From: an uncultured Caulobacterales bacterium
GTDB taxonomy: Bacteria; Pseudomonadota; Alphaproteobacteria; Caulobacterales; Caulobacteraceae
DNA length: 64,000 bases
Direction of reading: 5' to 3'
Assembly: GCA_903858185.1 (NCBI GenBank)
Contig: CAIOHT010000012.1
Span: forward strand, 62,001 to 126,000
The position numbers and the translations under genes are program-made. The notes under the pieces are model-generated. The model searched no databases and was not told the origin of the DNA. It saw nothing but the letters and a program-made list of their open reading frames with translations. Positions 46,954 to 56,620 of the stretch are shown here, in pieces; the stretch's first letter is position 1, and each line of letters starts with the position of its first letter.

Positions 46954-47811
46954 ATGTCGACCCAGGGCCTGATCCTCACCCTCGCCTGTCCCGACCGCCG
47001 CGGCATCGTGGCGGCGGTGTCCGCGTTCCTGGCGGAGCGGGACTGCAACATCCTCGACGCCCAGCAGTATGACGACGCCGAGACGGGGGTCTTCTTCATG
47101 CGGGTGGTGTTCCATCCGGACGGCCATGGCGCCGACACCCTGCGCGCCCAGTTCGCGCCGGTGGCTGACAGCTTCTCGATGACCTGGAGTCTGCGCGACC
47201 CGGCGGTGCGCAAGAAGGTCATGATCCTGGCCAGCAAGTCCGACCACTGCCTGTCGGACCTGCTCTACCGCTGGCGCATCGGGGAGCTGCCGATGGACAT
47301 CGCCGGGGTGATCTCCAACCACCCGGCCGAGACCTATCGCAACGTCGATCTCACGGACCTGCCGTTCCACCATCTGCCGGTGACCAAGGACACCAAGCTG
47401 GAGCAGGAGGCGCAGGTCTGGACCCTGATCCGTGACTCCGGCGCCGATCTGGTCGTGCTCGCCCGCTACATGCAGGTGCTGTCCGACGGCCTGGCGGCCA
47501 AGCTGGAGGGGCGTTGCATCAACATCCACCACTCCTTCCTGCCGGGCTTCAAGGGCGCCAAACCCTATCATCAGGCCCATGCCCGCGGCGTGAAGGTCAT
47601 CGGCGCCAGCGCCCACTTCGTGACCGGCGACCTCGATGAAGGCCCGATCATCGAACAGGACGTCGAACGCATCAGCCACCGCGACACGCCCGACGACCTG
47701 ATCCGCAAGGGTCGCGACATCGAACGCCGCGTGCTGGCCCGGGCCCTGCGCTGGTCGCTGGAGGACCGTGTGCTGCTGAACGGTCGCAAGACGGTGGTGT
47801 TTACGGACTAG
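46954..47811 (+). CDS. purU: Formyltetrahydrofolate deformylase
   Basis: 285 residues: an N-terminal ACT domain (about 1-80, [15 protein letters not shown]) and a C-terminal formyl-transferase hydrolase domain with [16 protein letters not shown], then [17 protein letters not shown] (catalytic Asn/His/Asp set). It hydrolyses 10-formyl-THF to formate and THF, balancing one-carbon pools, and in other bacteria responds to glycine/methionine. ATG 46954 follows a short gap; a start at 46903 is in frame but lacks family support. Confidence 0.95.
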   Translation: MSTQGLILTLACPDRRGIVAAVSAFLAERDCNILDAQQYDDAETGVFFMRVVFHPDGHGADTLRAQFAPVADSFSMTWSLRDPAVRKKVMILASKSDHCLSDLLYRWRIGELPMDIAGVISNHPAETYRNVDLTDLPFHHLPVTKDTKLEQEAQVWTLIRDSGADLVVLARYMQVLSDGLAAKLEGRCINIHHSFLPGFKGAKPYHQAHARGVKVIGASAHFVTGDLDEGPIIEQDVERISHRDTPDDLIRKGRDIERRVLARALRWSLEDRVLLNGRKTVVFTD

Positions 47812-47816
47812 GACTT

Positions 47817-47864
47817 CCTCTCCCGCGGGGGAGAGGGGGACCAGCCGGAGGCTGGTGGAGAGGG
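47817..47864 (+). repeat. Two-hairpin intergenic repeat, copy A
   Basis: Hairpin CCTCTCCC-GCGG-GGGAGAGG followed by hairpin CCAGCC-GGA-GGCTGG and the tail TGGAGAGGG, directly after the purU stop. A diverged reverse-oriented copy lies 63 bases on. Probably a dispersed element that also serves as the purU terminator. Confidence 0.75.
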
Positions 47865-47927
47865 ATGCGCCACGGTTGGCCGGTAGGTCAGGACGGGTCG
47901 CGCCTCAACAATCAGCCGGCGGCGCCT

Positions 47928-47976
47928 CCCCGTCCACCATGCTCCGCATGGCCCTCCTCCCCCCTACTGGGGGAGG
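47928..47976 (-). repeat. Two-hairpin intergenic repeat, copy B (inverted)
   Basis: On the minus strand: hairpin CCTCCCCC-AGTAG-GGGGGAGG, then CCATGC-GGA-GCATGG and tail TGGACGGGG. It has the same architecture as copy A, with compensating changes that keep both stems, and lies just past the stop of the FKBP gene. Confidence 0.72.
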
Positions 47977-47979
47977 AAG

Positions 47980-48498
47980 TTAGTTCCCGAACCCCGTACC
48001 GCCCGCCGCCGGAAGCACTCCGATCAGCTGGATCCGGAAGATCAGCACGGCGTTGGGCGGGATCGGCCCGCCGGGGGTGCCCTGTTCGCCGTAGCCGAGT
48101 GCGGGCGGGACGTAGAGGATCCATTCGTCGCCGGGCTTCATCTTCTGCAGCGCCTCGATCCAGGCAGGGATCAGACCGCCCAGCCGCATGACCGCAGGGG
48201 CGCCGCGGGCGAAGGAGCTGTCGAAGATCTCGTCCGTAACGAGCTTGCCTTCGTAGTGGACCTTGACCTCGTCCTGGCGGCGCGGCGACACGCCGGTGGC
48301 CGGGCCGGATGCGACGACCTTGTAGAGCACGCCCGACGGCAGCTTCTGGATTCCCGGCTCCTTGGCCGTCTTTTCCATGTAGGCCGCGGCCGAGGCGGCG
48401 TTGGCCTGGATCAGCGAGGGATCAGCGTCGGCCTTTTTTGCGCAGCCGGCGACAGCGAGGCAGGCGAGGGCAGTGGCGATGAGGGTGCGCTTGAGCAT
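47980..48498 (-). CDS. FKBP-type peptidyl-prolyl isomerase, lipoprotein
   Basis: 172 residues. The signal ends in LAVAGC (lipobox, C19), so it is lipid-anchored. A short helical region precedes one FKBP domain: VKVHYEGKLVTDEIFDSS, GGLIPAWIEALQKMKPGDEW (core IPAWIEALQKMKPG), LGYGEQGTPGGPIPPNAVLIF. It assists folding of exported proteins, like FkpA/Mip but without their long dimerisation arm. ATG 48498 is 11 bases after the threonine ammonia-lyase stop, so the two may be cotranscribed. Confidence 0.9.
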   Translation of the reverse strand: MLKRTLIATALACLAVAGCAKKADADPSLIQANAASAAAYMEKTAKEPGIQKLPSGVLYKVVASGPATGVSPRRQDEVKVHYEGKLVTDEIFDSSFARGAPAVMRLGGLIPAWIEALQKMKPGDEWILYVPPALGYGEQGTPGGPIPPNAVLIFRIQLIGVLPAAGGTGFGN

Positions 48499-48509
48499 GC
48501 TCGGGACTC

Positions 48510-49712
48510 CTAGACCGTGCGCGGCGGGTAGCCGCTGTCGCGCAGGGCGACCATGATTTCCTGGGTGTGCTGGGCGTCGCGGGTCTCGATCATGATGTCG
48601 AACTCCGCGCCCTTGGCCGGCACGTCGAGGGCGAGGCGGTTGTGCGCCACCTCGATGATGTTGCCGCCCATTTCGCCGATCACGCGGCTGACCGTGGCCA
48701 GCAGGCCCGGGCGGTCGTCGCCGATGATCCGCAGCGAGACCAGCCGCTGGGCCCGCACCAGTTCGCGCGTCAGCACAGAGGCGAGCAGGCGGGTGTCGAT
48801 GTTGCCGCCGCAGAGGATCAGACCACACTTCTTGCCGCGGAACCGCTCGGGATAGGCCAGCAGCGCCGCCAGCGACGCCGCGCCGGCGCCCTCGGCGATG
48901 GTCTTCTCGACGTTGCAGTAGAGCGCCACGGCCCGCTCGATATAGGGCTCTTCCAGCAGCAGCACGTCGTCGATCAGGGGGCGCGCGATCGCGTAGGTCT
49001 TGGTCCCGACTTCCCGCACGGCGATGCCCTCGGCGATGGTCTGGCCGCCGGCCTCGGCGTTCAGGCCGCGCATGCGGGCGGTGAAGCTGGGGAACATTGC
49101 CGGCTCGCAGCCGATGATGCGAATGTCCGGCTTGATCGCCTTGGCCGCCGTGGCCACGCCGCTGATCAGGCCGCCGCCACCGATGGGCACGGGCAGAACC
49201 TCGAGATCCGGCACGTCTTCCAGCATTTCCAGGGCGATCGTGCCCTGGCCGGCCATGACGTCGTAGTCGTCGAACGGATGGACGAAGGTCAGGCTGCGTT
49301 CCTCACGCAACTGCTGGGCGTGGGCCGCGGCCTCATCATAGGTGTCGCCGAAGATGACCACATTGGCGCCGTGCTGGCGGGTGTGCTCGACCTTCACAAA
49401 CGGCGTGCCCTTGGGCATCACGATGGTCACCGGAACACCCAGACGGGCGCCGTGATAGGCGAGGCCCTGGGCATGGTTGCCGGCGCTGGCCGCAATCACG
49501 CCGCGCGCGCGTTCCTCATCGCTGAGCAGCAGCAGCTTGTTCAGCGCGCCGCGCTCCTTGTAGGCGGCGGTGAACTGCAGGTTCTCGAACTTGACCCACA
49601 CCTCCGCGCCGGTGATCTCCGACAGGGTGCGGGAATAGCGGCAGGGCGTGCGCTCTACGTGGCCTTCCAGCCGGGCGGCGGCGGCCCTGATATCGTCAAG
49701 GGTGATGGTCAT
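48510..49712 (-). CDS. ilvA: Threonine ammonia-lyase with C-terminal ACT domain
   Basis: 400 residues, fold type II PLP enzyme: PLP lysine K52 in TAAYKERGA, SAGNHAQGLAY, glycine loop PIGGGGLISG. Residues about 325-400 form one ACT domain (LRIIGDDRPGLLATVSRV), giving the short single-ACT form (TIGR01127 type). It makes 2-oxobutyrate for isoleucine or for catabolism. The two-ACT biosynthetic IlvA of E. coli is longer (about 514), so biosynthetic versus catabolic role is open. Confidence 0.9.
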   Translation of the reverse strand: MTITLDDIRAAAARLEGHVERTPCRYSRTLSEITGAEVWVKFENLQFTAAYKERGALNKLLLLSDEERARGVIAASAGNHAQGLAYHGARLGVPVTIVMPKGTPFVKVEHTRQHGANVVIFGDTYDEAAAHAQQLREERSLTFVHPFDDYDVMAGQGTIALEMLEDVPDLEVLPVPIGGGGLISGVATAAKAIKPDIRIIGCEPAMFPSFTARMRGLNAEAGGQTIAEGIAVREVGTKTYAIARPLIDDVLLLEEPYIERAVALYCNVEKTIAEGAGAASLAALLAYPERFRGKKCGLILCGGNIDTRLLASVLTRELVRAQRLVSLRIIGDDRPGLLATVSRVIGEMGGNIIEVAHNRLALDVPAKGAEFDIMIETRDAQHTQEIMVALRDSGYPPRTV

Positions 49713-49742
49713 GGGGACTTCAGACGGGCGGGGTGTCAGCCT

Positions 49743-50822
49743 TCACCGCAAACCCCGCATGAGGTCAAGCCGCCGCATGGCCTTTCCGGGCAGTTCGGAC
49801 ATCCGGCCCAGCGGCAGGGCCTCGGCGGCCTTGCGGAGGGCATAGGCGGTTTCGCGCAGCAGCGCCGCCGCTGACGGGGCGCCGATGAAGCCGTGGGTGA
49901 CCCCGATCTGCACATTGCCGAGTTCGCGCTTGAACCGGTAGGTCCCCGCGCCGAGGTCCAGCCGGCTGTAGGGCGTGTCGTCCATCCAGCGCAGGATGTC
50001 CTGGAACAGCAGCATGCCCGGCGAATAGCGCTCGAATTTCGGATCGTGGCTGATGATCCAGCTATGGATGTTGCGCCCGCCGCGCAGGTTCATCTGCGCC
50101 GCCGCCAGCTCCTCGCCGATGTGCAGGGTAAACAGGACGCCGCCGAAGTCCGGGTCGCGGCTGGCGAACAGGCTGCGCACGAGCGGCAGCGGCCAGCCGT
50201 CGGCGAACAGGTCGGTCTGGCCGGTCGCCTGCCACTGGGCCTGCTTCCAGGCGACCAGCTGGTCGAAGTCGGATCTCGAGCGGGAGAAGGCGGTGAAGGT
50301 CACCGGGCCGAGATCGCGCTCGGCCTTGCGGCGCTTCTTGTCGGTGTCCTTGAGGGCAGAGACGCCGGCGGCCTTTCGCTCGGCCTCATAGTCCGCATAG
50401 CCGCCGCTAACGTCGATGACGTGGGAATCCTCCCGACCGCGCGCGAGCGGCGCGAACAGGGCCTGGTCTTCCAGCATCTGCGAGAAATCGAACCGGCCGA
50501 CGCCGAAGGCCTCGGCGATCCGGCGGGGATCAATCTGCAGCCCGGGCTCGGCGACGAGACCCTGATAGTCGCACATCGGCGCCCCGGCCGGCATGGCGGT
50601 GAAGGCGTTGACCTTGGCGGCGATGAAGCCCTTCGGATCGGCGAGGCCGCCGAGCACCGCGACACGCAGCCGGGAGTCGCCGCCCTGGGCCCGGGCCACC
50701 GCGCGCGGCCAGAAGGGAGACAGGAACGGGCTGTCGAGGGCCGGGTCCGCCGCCTGCAGGGCCGCCCAGCGCTCGACGGCGAACGCGGTCAGCTCCCAGG
50801 GCCTGACGACATCGATCTGCAC
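49743..50822 (-). CDS. FemAB/CelD-type GNAT acyltransferase
   Basis: 359 residues, double-GNAT architecture of the CelD/BcsL and FemAB-like family: HVIDVSGGYADYEAERK, KDTDKKRRKAERDLG, then LHIGEELAAAQMNLRGG and YSPGMLLFQDILRWM, LDLGAGTYRFKREL. Relatives act in exopolysaccharide modification; Caulobacter HfsK, a holdfast acetyltransferase, belongs to this group. No polysaccharide genes are adjacent, so the substrate is unknown. Soluble, no signal. Divergent from the amidohydrolase gene. Confidence 0.8.
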   Translation of the reverse strand: MQIDVVRPWELTAFAVERWAALQAADPALDSPFLSPFWPRAVARAQGGDSRLRVAVLGGLADPKGFIAAKVNAFTAMPAGAPMCDYQGLVAEPGLQIDPRRIAEAFGVGRFDFSQMLEDQALFAPLARGREDSHVIDVSGGYADYEAERKAAGVSALKDTDKKRRKAERDLGPVTFTAFSRSRSDFDQLVAWKQAQWQATGQTDLFADGWPLPLVRSLFASRDPDFGGVLFTLHIGEELAAAQMNLRGGRNIHSWIISHDPKFERYSPGMLLFQDILRWMDDTPYSRLDLGAGTYRFKRELGNVQIGVTHGFIGAPSAAALLRETAYALRKAAEALPLGRMSELPGKAMRRLDLMRGLR

Positions 50823-50957
50823 GGATACCTTCCCCAGGGGTGACTGACTGGCCAGACCCTAGCGCCCAACTGTTGCGGGAGGGTTTAGGCGCGGACCGAT
50901 CTGGCCCGGATCGCCAAATGCTCCTAAGGGTCGACTCGACACAGAGGGGACCCCGTC

Positions 50958-52229
50958 ATGCGCCGTATGCTCGCCGCCTTCACCCTGACGTTCGCGGTGC
51001 TGTCCGCCGGCGTTGTCCAGGCCAAGACCGTGGCGGTGACCGCCGCCCGGCTGCTGGATGTTACGACCGGGAAGTATGTCGAGCAGCCGGTGGTGCTGAT
51101 CACCGACGGACGGATCACCGCCGTGGGCCCCCAGGGCAGCGTGACCATCCCCGCCGATGCCGAACGCGTCGACCTGCCAGGTCAGACCCTCCTGCCGGGT
51201 CTCATCGACATGCATGTCCACCTCGACTCCAACCCGAAGTACGGCGGCTACAGCGGTCTGCGCTTCACCGACAGCTTCTGGGCTGTGGTCGGCGTGCCGA
51301 ACGCCGCAGCGACGCTGAACGCCGGCTTCACCACCGTGCGCAACGTCGGCGCGGACCGCTACAACGACGTGGCCCTGATGGAGGCGATCAGCGAGGGCCT
51401 GATCCCCGGGCCGCGGATCGTGCCGGCCGGCTACGCCCTCGGCGCCACCGGCGGCCACTGCGATTCGACCTACTTCCCGCCGTCGGTGGACCTGACCTCC
51501 CCGGGCGTCTTCGACGGGCCTGAGGAGGCCCGCAAGATGGTCCGCAAGATGAAGAAGTACGGCGCCAGGGTGATCAAGATCTGCGCCACCGGCGGGGTCT
51601 TTTCCAATGACGCCGTGGGCGTCCAGCAGCTGACCGTCGAGGAGATCAAGGCCATCGTCGACGAGGCCCACATGGACGGCATGAAGGTCGCCGCCCACGC
51701 CCATGGCCCCGAAGGCATCCGCGCCGCCATCCTCGGCGGCGTCGACACCATCGAACACGCCAGCCTGGTCGACGACGAGGGCATCCGCCTGGCCGTCAAG
51801 GCCGGCGCCTACTTCGGCATGGACATCTACAACACCGACTACACCCAGGCCGAAGGCCGGGCGAACGGCGTGCGCGAGAGCGAGATCAAGAAGGACGCCG
51901 ACATCGGCGAGGCCCAGCGGCAGAACTTCTGCAAGTCGGTCAAGGCCGGCGTGAAGCAGGTCTACGCGACCGACGCCGGCATCTATCCGCATGGCTGGAA
52001 CGCGAAGCAGTTCGCCATCATGGTCCGTTACTGCGCCACGCCGCTGCAGGCGATCCAGGCCGCCACGGTCAACGCCGCCGCCGCACTGGGCCAGTCGGGG
52101 GACGTGGGCCAGGTGGCCATCGGCCGCTACGGCGACCTGATCGGGGTCCAGGGCGATCCGCTGGCCGATGTGACGGTCCTCGAGCGCGTGACCTTCGTGA
52201 TGAAGGGCGGCGAGGTGGTGAAGCGGTAG
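50958..52229 (+). CDS. Secreted amidohydrolase, Xaa-Pro/Xaa-Lys-Arg dipeptidase-like
   Basis: 423 residues with signal peptide (MLAAFTLTFAVLSAGVVQAK; cut after VQA). Amidohydrolase barrel: PGLIDMHVHLDS (HxH), KICATGG with metal-bridging Lys, VAAHAHG and EHASLVDD (His), VYATDAG (Asp). The closest characterised relatives I recall are Caulobacter Cc2672-type carboxypeptidases that cleave L-Xaa-L-Arg/Lys dipeptides. Periplasmic peptide scavenging is likely. AGGGGAC ribosome site before ATG 50958. Followed by an intergenic repeat. Confidence 0.88.
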   Translation: MRRMLAAFTLTFAVLSAGVVQAKTVAVTAARLLDVTTGKYVEQPVVLITDGRITAVGPQGSVTIPADAERVDLPGQTLLPGLIDMHVHLDSNPKYGGYSGLRFTDSFWAVVGVPNAAATLNAGFTTVRNVGADRYNDVALMEAISEGLIPGPRIVPAGYALGATGGHCDSTYFPPSVDLTSPGVFDGPEEARKMVRKMKKYGARVIKICATGGVFSNDAVGVQQLTVEEIKAIVDEAHMDGMKVAAHAHGPEGIRAAILGGVDTIEHASLVDDEGIRLAVKAGAYFGMDIYNTDYTQAEGRANGVRESEIKKDADIGEAQRQNFCKSVKAGVKQVYATDAGIYPHGWNAKQFAIMVRYCATPLQAIQAATVNAAAALGQSGDVGQVAIGRYGDLIGVQGDPLADVTVLERVTFVMKGGEVVKR

Positions 52230-52238
52230 ATTGCGTGG

Positions 52239-52341
52239 TTCGAGACGCTCGCTTGCGGCTCGCTCCTCACCATGACGACCATGGGTTCGCCCATCCCTGC
52301 GCGTCATCCTGAGGCGCCGTCCCTCAGGATCGCGTCTCGAA
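52239..52341. repeat. Intergenic repeat bounded by inverted ends, with internal hairpin
   Basis: The ends are TTCGAGACGC (52239-52248) and GCGTCTCGAA (52332-52341), a perfect 10-bp inverted pair. Inside, ATCCTGAGG (52306) pairs with CCTCAGGAT (52322). It fills the gap between the convergent amidohydrolase and ysxC genes; resembles dispersed repeats of the Caulobacterales and may act as a bidirectional terminator. Confidence 0.72.
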
Positions 52342-52348
52342 GGACGCT

Positions 52349-52987
52349 CTAGATCCCGCAGGTCGCCTTGATCTCGGCGCGCAGGACCGGGATGTTGAAG
52401 CCCTTCTCCGACGAGGTCGCCAGCACGCGCGGGAAGGCCGCCGGGCGTTTGGCGATCTGGCCCTGGGTCTTTTCGACCACCGCCTCGACCTCGGCCGGCT
52501 TGATCTTGTCGGCCTTGGTCAGGACGATCTGGTAGGACACCGCTGCGGTGTCCAGGGCGTCGAGGGCCTCGGTGTCGGGCTCCTTGAGGCCGTGCCGCGC
52601 ATCAATCAGCAGATAGACCCGCTTCAGGTTCGGCCGGCCGCGCAGATACTGGCGGCCGAGGTTCTGGAACTTGTCCTTCGAGGTGCGCGAGACCCGCGCG
52701 AAGCCGTAGCCGGGCAGGTCGACCAGCCGCATCTTCCCGTCCAGCAGGAAGAAGTTGATCTCCCGCGTTCGGCCGGGCTCGTTAGAGGCGCGGGCCAGGT
52801 ACTTCTGGCCGACCAGCGCATTGATCAGGCTCGACTTGCCGACGTTCGAGCGACCGGCGAAGGCCACCTCCGGCAGGTCCGCCGGCGGCAGCCCGTCCAT
52901 CTTCACCGCCCCCATCATGAAGGTGCAGGGGTGGGCGAAGAGGACCCGGGCGGCCTCGATCTCCTCGGCGTCGAAGGCCTCGGTCAC
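52349..52987 (-). CDS. ysxC: Ribosome biogenesis GTP-binding protein YsxC/EngB
   Basis: 212 residues. GTPase motifs: G1 GRSNVGKSS (45-53), G2 RTREINFF, G3 DLPGYGFA, G4 TKADK, and the G5 region ATSSEKG. It matures the large ribosomal subunit and is generally essential. Its ATG overlaps the yidC stop (4 bases). Last of rpmH-rnpA-yidC-ysxC. Confidence 0.96.
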   Translation of the reverse strand: MTEAFDAEEIEAARVLFAHPCTFMMGAVKMDGLPPADLPEVAFAGRSNVGKSSLINALVGQKYLARASNEPGRTREINFFLLDGKMRLVDLPGYGFARVSRTSKDKFQNLGRQYLRGRPNLKRVYLLIDARHGLKEPDTEALDALDTAAVSYQIVLTKADKIKPAEVEAVVEKTQGQIAKRPAAFPRVLATSSEKGFNIPVLRAEIKATCGI

Positions 52988-54912
52988 GTTGCCGCCTTAC
53001 CCTCTCCGCGGATGCGCGCGATGAAATCGTCGATCGGGTTGTCGGTCTTGAGCCGGTGCATGATCACGTACTGCTGGAAGATCGAGAACACGTTCGAGAA
53101 GGTCCAGTAGACCAGCAGGCCGGCCGGGAAGGCCGCCATGATGAAGGTGAACAGGATCGGCATCAGCTGGAAGATCCGCTGCTGCATGGGATCGGGCGCC
53201 GGCGGGTTCATCGCGGTCACCAGCCACATGGTGAAGCCGTAGAGCAGCGGCAGCACGCCGATGTGCAGGTACTGGTCGAGCAGGCCGCCGATCACCGGCA
53301 CCGTCGCCGGGTCATAGGGCAGCAGGCCGAACAGGTTGAGGATCGTCGTGGGATCCTGCGCCGAGAGGTCGTGCAGCCAGCCGAAGAACGGCGCGTGACG
53401 CATCTCGATGGACACCGACAGCACCTTGTAGAAGGCGAGGAAGACCGGGATCTGGATCAGGATGGGGATGCAGCCGGCCATCGGGTTGACCTTCTCGCGC
53501 TGCATCAGCGCCATCGTCTCCTGCTGGGCCTTGACCGCGTCGTCCTTGTAGCGGGCCTTGATCTCCGCCATCGGCTCCTGGAGCTTCTTCATCCGGGCCA
53601 TCGACTCGGAGCTCTTCTGGGCCAGCGGATAGACCAGCAGGCGAACGACGAGAGTCACGGCCAGGATCGCCAGGCCGAAGTTGCCCATGTGGCTGAAGAA
53701 GAACTCCAGCGCGAGGAAGAACGGCTTGGTCAGGAAGCTCAGCAACCCCCAGTCGACGGCGTCCTCGAAGCGCGGGATGCCGAAGGTCTTCTGGTAGGCC
53801 TTGAGCGCCTTCACTTCCTTGGCGCCGGCGAACAGGCGGGTGGTGGTGGTCACCTGACGGCCCGGGTTGATCAGCCGCGGCGTGCCGCCGAAGTGGGCGT
53901 CATAGATGTCCACGCCCTGGGTGGTGGTCAGGCCGTACTCGCCGGTGATCTTCTCCGACTGGTCTGGCACCAGGGCCGCGAGCCAGTACTTGTCCGTCAG
54001 GCCCAGCCAGCCGCCGGGCGACTGGAAGCTCTTGACGATCACGGCCTGGCCGGGGGCGTAGACCTGTCCGGTGCGGGCCGCCTCGCTGGCGAGGGACTCG
54101 GCCTTCTTGGCGGCGTCCTTTTTCCAGGGCGCAAACTTCAGCAGCCGCAGCTCGGCCGCCGCCTTGTCCGGCAGGTCGCCCATGGCGCCGACGGCGCCTT
54201 CGTGGACGTTCTGGGCCTTGTCCTTGACGACCGGCAGGCCCTGCCGCTGGACCGAGGCGTAGGGCCGGATGGTGATCGGCGCCGCACCGAGATTGGCGAC
54301 CGTGTCGGTCACCGTGAACATGAACTTCTCGTCGACCGAGATGGTGCGGGTGAAGACCAGGCGATTGGGCGCCAGATAGGTCAGCTCGACCGGCTTGCCG
54401 GGGGCGAGAACGGTATTGGCCGAGGTGACGGTCCAGACCGTGTCGGGCGTGGGCAGGCCGGGCACCTTGGGGGTGGGCACACCGGGGGCGATCTCGTCGG
54501 TCCAGCCGAAGTCGGCGAACCAGGCATTCTTGGCGCCTTCCGGGCGAAGGAGTTCGACCGGCGGCGCGCCCTTGTCGAGGGTCTCGGCGTAGCGCAGGGC
54601 GTCGCCGTTGCGCGCGGTCAGGAACAGGTCGTCGATCCGGGCGCCCTGCAGGCGCAGCGAGCCGGTCAGGGACGGAGTGGCGATGGCGATCCGCGGGCTG
54701 GCCGCCTTGGCCGCGTCGCGCGAGACAATCACGGTCGGCCCGCTGACCGGCTTTGGCGCGGCAGCCTGCTGGGTCGCGACCGCGCGCTCCCGCTTCAGGG
54801 CGTCCTGCTTCTTCTTGTTGGCTGGATCCAGGACCAGGGTCTGGTAGCCGATGAGCATGGCGAACGCGATCACCATGAAGATGATCATGTTCCGGGATTC
54901 ATTGTTCGGCAT
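52984..54912 (-). CDS. yidC: Membrane protein insertase YidC
   Basis: 642 residues. The N-terminal anchor (about 9-26) is followed by a large periplasmic beta-domain (to about 350) and the conserved five-helix core: [22 protein letters not shown] (core [12 protein letters not shown]) carries the hydrophilic-groove Arg; [22 protein letters not shown] (core [13 protein letters not shown]) and [17 protein letters not shown] (core [11 protein letters not shown]) follow. It inserts small membrane proteins alone or with SecYEG. The stop overlaps the ysxC start; rnpA lies 7 bases upstream. Confidence 0.97.
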   Translation of the reverse strand: MPNNESRNMIIFMVIAFAMLIGYQTLVLDPANKKKQDALKRERAVATQQAAAPKPVSGPTVIVSRDAAKAASPRIAIATPSLTGSLRLQGARIDDLFLTARNGDALRYAETLDKGAPPVELLRPEGAKNAWFADFGWTDEIAPGVPTPKVPGLPTPDTVWTVTSANTVLAPGKPVELTYLAPNRLVFTRTISVDEKFMFTVTDTVANLGAAPITIRPYASVQRQGLPVVKDKAQNVHEGAVGAMGDLPDKAAAELRLLKFAPWKKDAAKKAESLASEAARTGQVYAPGQAVIVKSFQSPGGWLGLTDKYWLAALVPDQSEKITGEYGLTTTQGVDIYDAHFGGTPRLINPGRQVTTTTRLFAGAKEVKALKAYQKTFGIPRFEDAVDWGLLSFLTKPFFLALEFFFSHMGNFGLAILAVTLVVRLLVYPLAQKSSESMARMKKLQEPMAEIKARYKDDAVKAQQETMALMQREKVNPMAGCIPILIQIPVFLAFYKVLSVSIEMRHAPFFGWLHDLSAQDPTTILNLFGLLPYDPATVPVIGGLLDQYLHIGVLPLLYGFTMWLVTAMNPPAPDPMQQRIFQLMPILFTFIMAAFPAGLLVYWTFSNVFSIFQQYVIMHRLKTDNPIDDFIARIRGEGKAAT

Positions 54913-54919
54913 GACGCGC

Positions 54920-55321
54920 TTAACCGGTGCGGGAGGGATCGGACGTCGCGGCGGGTTGCGCGGACGCAGTGTCTTGATCGGCGGCGAGCCTTAACAGCGC
55001 GCTTTTCACATCGTCAAGGAGACGGGCCCATGGCCGTGTCGTCGTGCCGCCCCGGGCGATGAACACATAGTCGGATCCGGCGCGTCCAGCCTCTGGAAGC
55101 ACAAGGCGCGCGGCCTCGCGCAGGCGGCGTCTGGCGCGGTTGCGGACGACGGATCCCCCGACCCGTTTGGTGGCGGTAAAGCCGGCGCGGACGGTCGGAT
55201 CTTCGTCGGCGCGGTCGCGGCGCTGAACGACCACGGCGCCGCGGGCTACGGAAGGCGCTTTGGCGGCCGCGAGAAACTCGGGCCGCTTCCTGATGCGCTC
55301 AATGGTGAGGGTCTTGTCCAA
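54920..55321 (-). CDS. rnpA: Ribonuclease P protein component
   Basis: 133 residues. KRVGGSVVRNRARRRLREA is the RNR signature that binds RNase P RNA; the N-terminus LTIERIRKRPEFLAA is typical. It helps the RNA subunit mature tRNA 5' ends. The start is TTG at 55321. A disordered tail extends the C-terminus (ASAQPAATSDPSRTG). 63 bases after rpmH. Confidence 0.93.
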   Translation of the reverse strand: MDKTLTIERIRKRPEFLAAAKAPSVARGAVVVQRRDRADEDPTVRAGFTATKRVGGSVVRNRARRRLREAARLVLPEAGRAGSDYVFIARGGTTTRPWARLLDDVKSALLRLAADQDTASAQPAATSDPSRTG

Positions 55322-55384
55322 CTCGTCCCGGCCCCTACCCGACTGACAGGCGTGCGAGGCAAATGGGGACGCGCGCGGCTGAAA

Positions 55385-55522
55385 CTAGGCCGTCAGGCGC
55401 TTGCGGCCCTTGGCGCGGCGGCGCGCAACGATCTTCTGACCGCTCTTGGTGGCCATCCGCGCGCGGTAGCCGTGACGGCGAGCGCGCACGAGACGCGAAG
55501 GCTGAAAGGTCCGCTTGCTCAC
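55385..55522 (-). CDS. rpmH: 50S ribosomal protein L34
   Basis: 45 residues read directly from the minus strand: [20 protein letters not shown] at the N-terminus and KGRKRLTA at the end, with the L34 core [11 protein letters not shown]. The start is GTG at 55522; it is too short for routine gene tracks. L34 is a late-assembly protein of the large subunit. First gene of rpmH-rnpA-yidC-ysxC, an order conserved near replication origins in many bacteria. Confidence 0.96.
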   Translation of the reverse strand: MSKRTFQPSRLVRARRHGYRARMATKSGQKIVARRRAKGRKRLTA

Positions 55523-55585
55523 GGGATGGCTCCGAAATCTAAAGGTCTGGACGCGCCAGGCGGGGCCCGTCGCGATGAGCGGGGG

Positions 55586-55614
55586 TGGATACGGGAAGGC
55601 AGGGGGCGAGTCAA
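55586..55614 (-). promoter_or_regulatory. Candidate promoter of rpmH-rnpA-yidC-ysxC
   Basis: On the minus strand, TTGACT (55614-55609), a 17-base spacer and TATCCA (55591-55586), with its -10 ending 63 bases before the rpmH GTG. This is a good sigma-70-type match. Confidence 0.55.
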
Positions 55615-55623
55615 GCCAGGCGC

Positions 55624-56604
55624 CTACAGGTCCGGGCGGATGATCGCCTTGCCGATCACCTTGCGATCGGCCAGCAGGTCAAAGGCTACGCGCCAGTCGG
55701 CCAGAGGCAGTTCGGCGTGGACCCGCGGACGGATGGTTCCGGCCTCGGCCATCGCCCAGACCGCAGCCATGTTCTCGCGGCCGCGCTCGGGGAACTGGCG
55801 ACCGTATTCGCCCGCCCGCACGCCCATCACGGAGAAGCCCTTGATCAGCGGCATGTTGACCGGGATCGTCGGGATCCGCCCCGAGGTGAAGCCGATCACC
55901 AGCAGCCGGCCGTCGAAGGCGATGCAGCGTACGCTCTCGTCGAACACGTCGCCGCCGACGGGATCATAGATGACGTCCGCCCCGCCGCCGGTGATCGCCT
56001 TGACCTCCTCGCGGAAGCCACGGGTGACGTTGAGGACCGCGTCGGGCGCATACTCGTCGGCGACGACCTTCAGCTTGTCGTCCGAGGCCGAGGTGGCGAT
56101 GACCTTCGCGCCAAGGGCCTTTGCGAGGTCCACAGCGGCCAGACCCACACCGCCGGCGGCGCCGTGCACCAGCACCCACTCGCCGGGCTCCAGACGCGCC
56201 CTGCGCACCAGGGCGACGTAGCCGGTGAGATAGGCTGCGCCGACGGCGGCGGCTTCGGCGTAGCTGAGGTTGTCAGGCTTGCGGCGGATCGCGGCGGCGG
56301 GAAGCAGGGCGAACTCCGCGAACCCGCCCAGCTTGGCCCCGCCGACCACCGGATCGCTGACCGCGAACTGTGTCACCCCCTCGCCCAGGGCCACGACATC
56401 GCCCGCCAGTTCCATCCCGCCGACGAACGGCAGCGGCGGCTTCATCTGGTACTCGCCGCGGGTCATCAGCAGATCAGGGAAGTTGACGCTGGCCGCGCGG
56501 ACCCTGACCAGCACCTCGCCGGCGCGCGGCGCAGGGGTCGGAATGTCGCGCAGGGCGACGCCGGCGTAGTCCGGACCCAGGCTGTCGACGACGAGCGCGC
56601 GCAT
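55624..56604 (-). CDS. Zinc-independent NADPH:quinone oxidoreductase family protein
   Basis: About 326 residues, medium-chain dehydrogenase fold without zinc-ligand cysteines. [16 protein letters not shown], the NADPH-binding [17 protein letters not shown] (core GAAGGVGL) and [11 protein letters not shown] are the QOR signatures. It probably reduces quinones or alpha,beta-unsaturated carbonyls. I start it at ATG 56604 ([10 protein letters not shown]); 56625 is in frame. Downstream of an inverted repeat. Confidence 0.88.
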   Translation of the reverse strand: MRALVVDSLGPDYAGVALRDIPTPAPRAGEVLVRVRAASVNFPDLLMTRGEYQMKPPLPFVGGMELAGDVVALGEGVTQFAVSDPVVGGAKLGGFAEFALLPAAAIRRKPDNLSYAEAAAVGAAYLTGYVALVRRARLEPGEWVLVHGAAGGVGLAAVDLAKALGAKVIATSASDDKLKVVADEYAPDAVLNVTRGFREEVKAITGGGADVIYDPVGGDVFDESVRCIAFDGRLLVIGFTSGRIPTIPVNMPLIKGFSVMGVRAGEYGRQFPERGRENMAAVWAMAEAGTIRPRVHAELPLADWRVAFDLLADRKVIGKAIIRPDL

Positions 56605-56620
56605 TTCCACCCCTGATCCG

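Noticed and set aside
46747..47976. CRISPR array
   Set aside because: The repeats are palindromic elements of unequal spacing, not regularly spaced direct repeats, and no cas gene is present.
53056..55062. Plus-strand open frame opposite yidC
   Set aside because: His/Arg/Gln-rich translation typical of antisense GC-rich DNA; yidC is certain.
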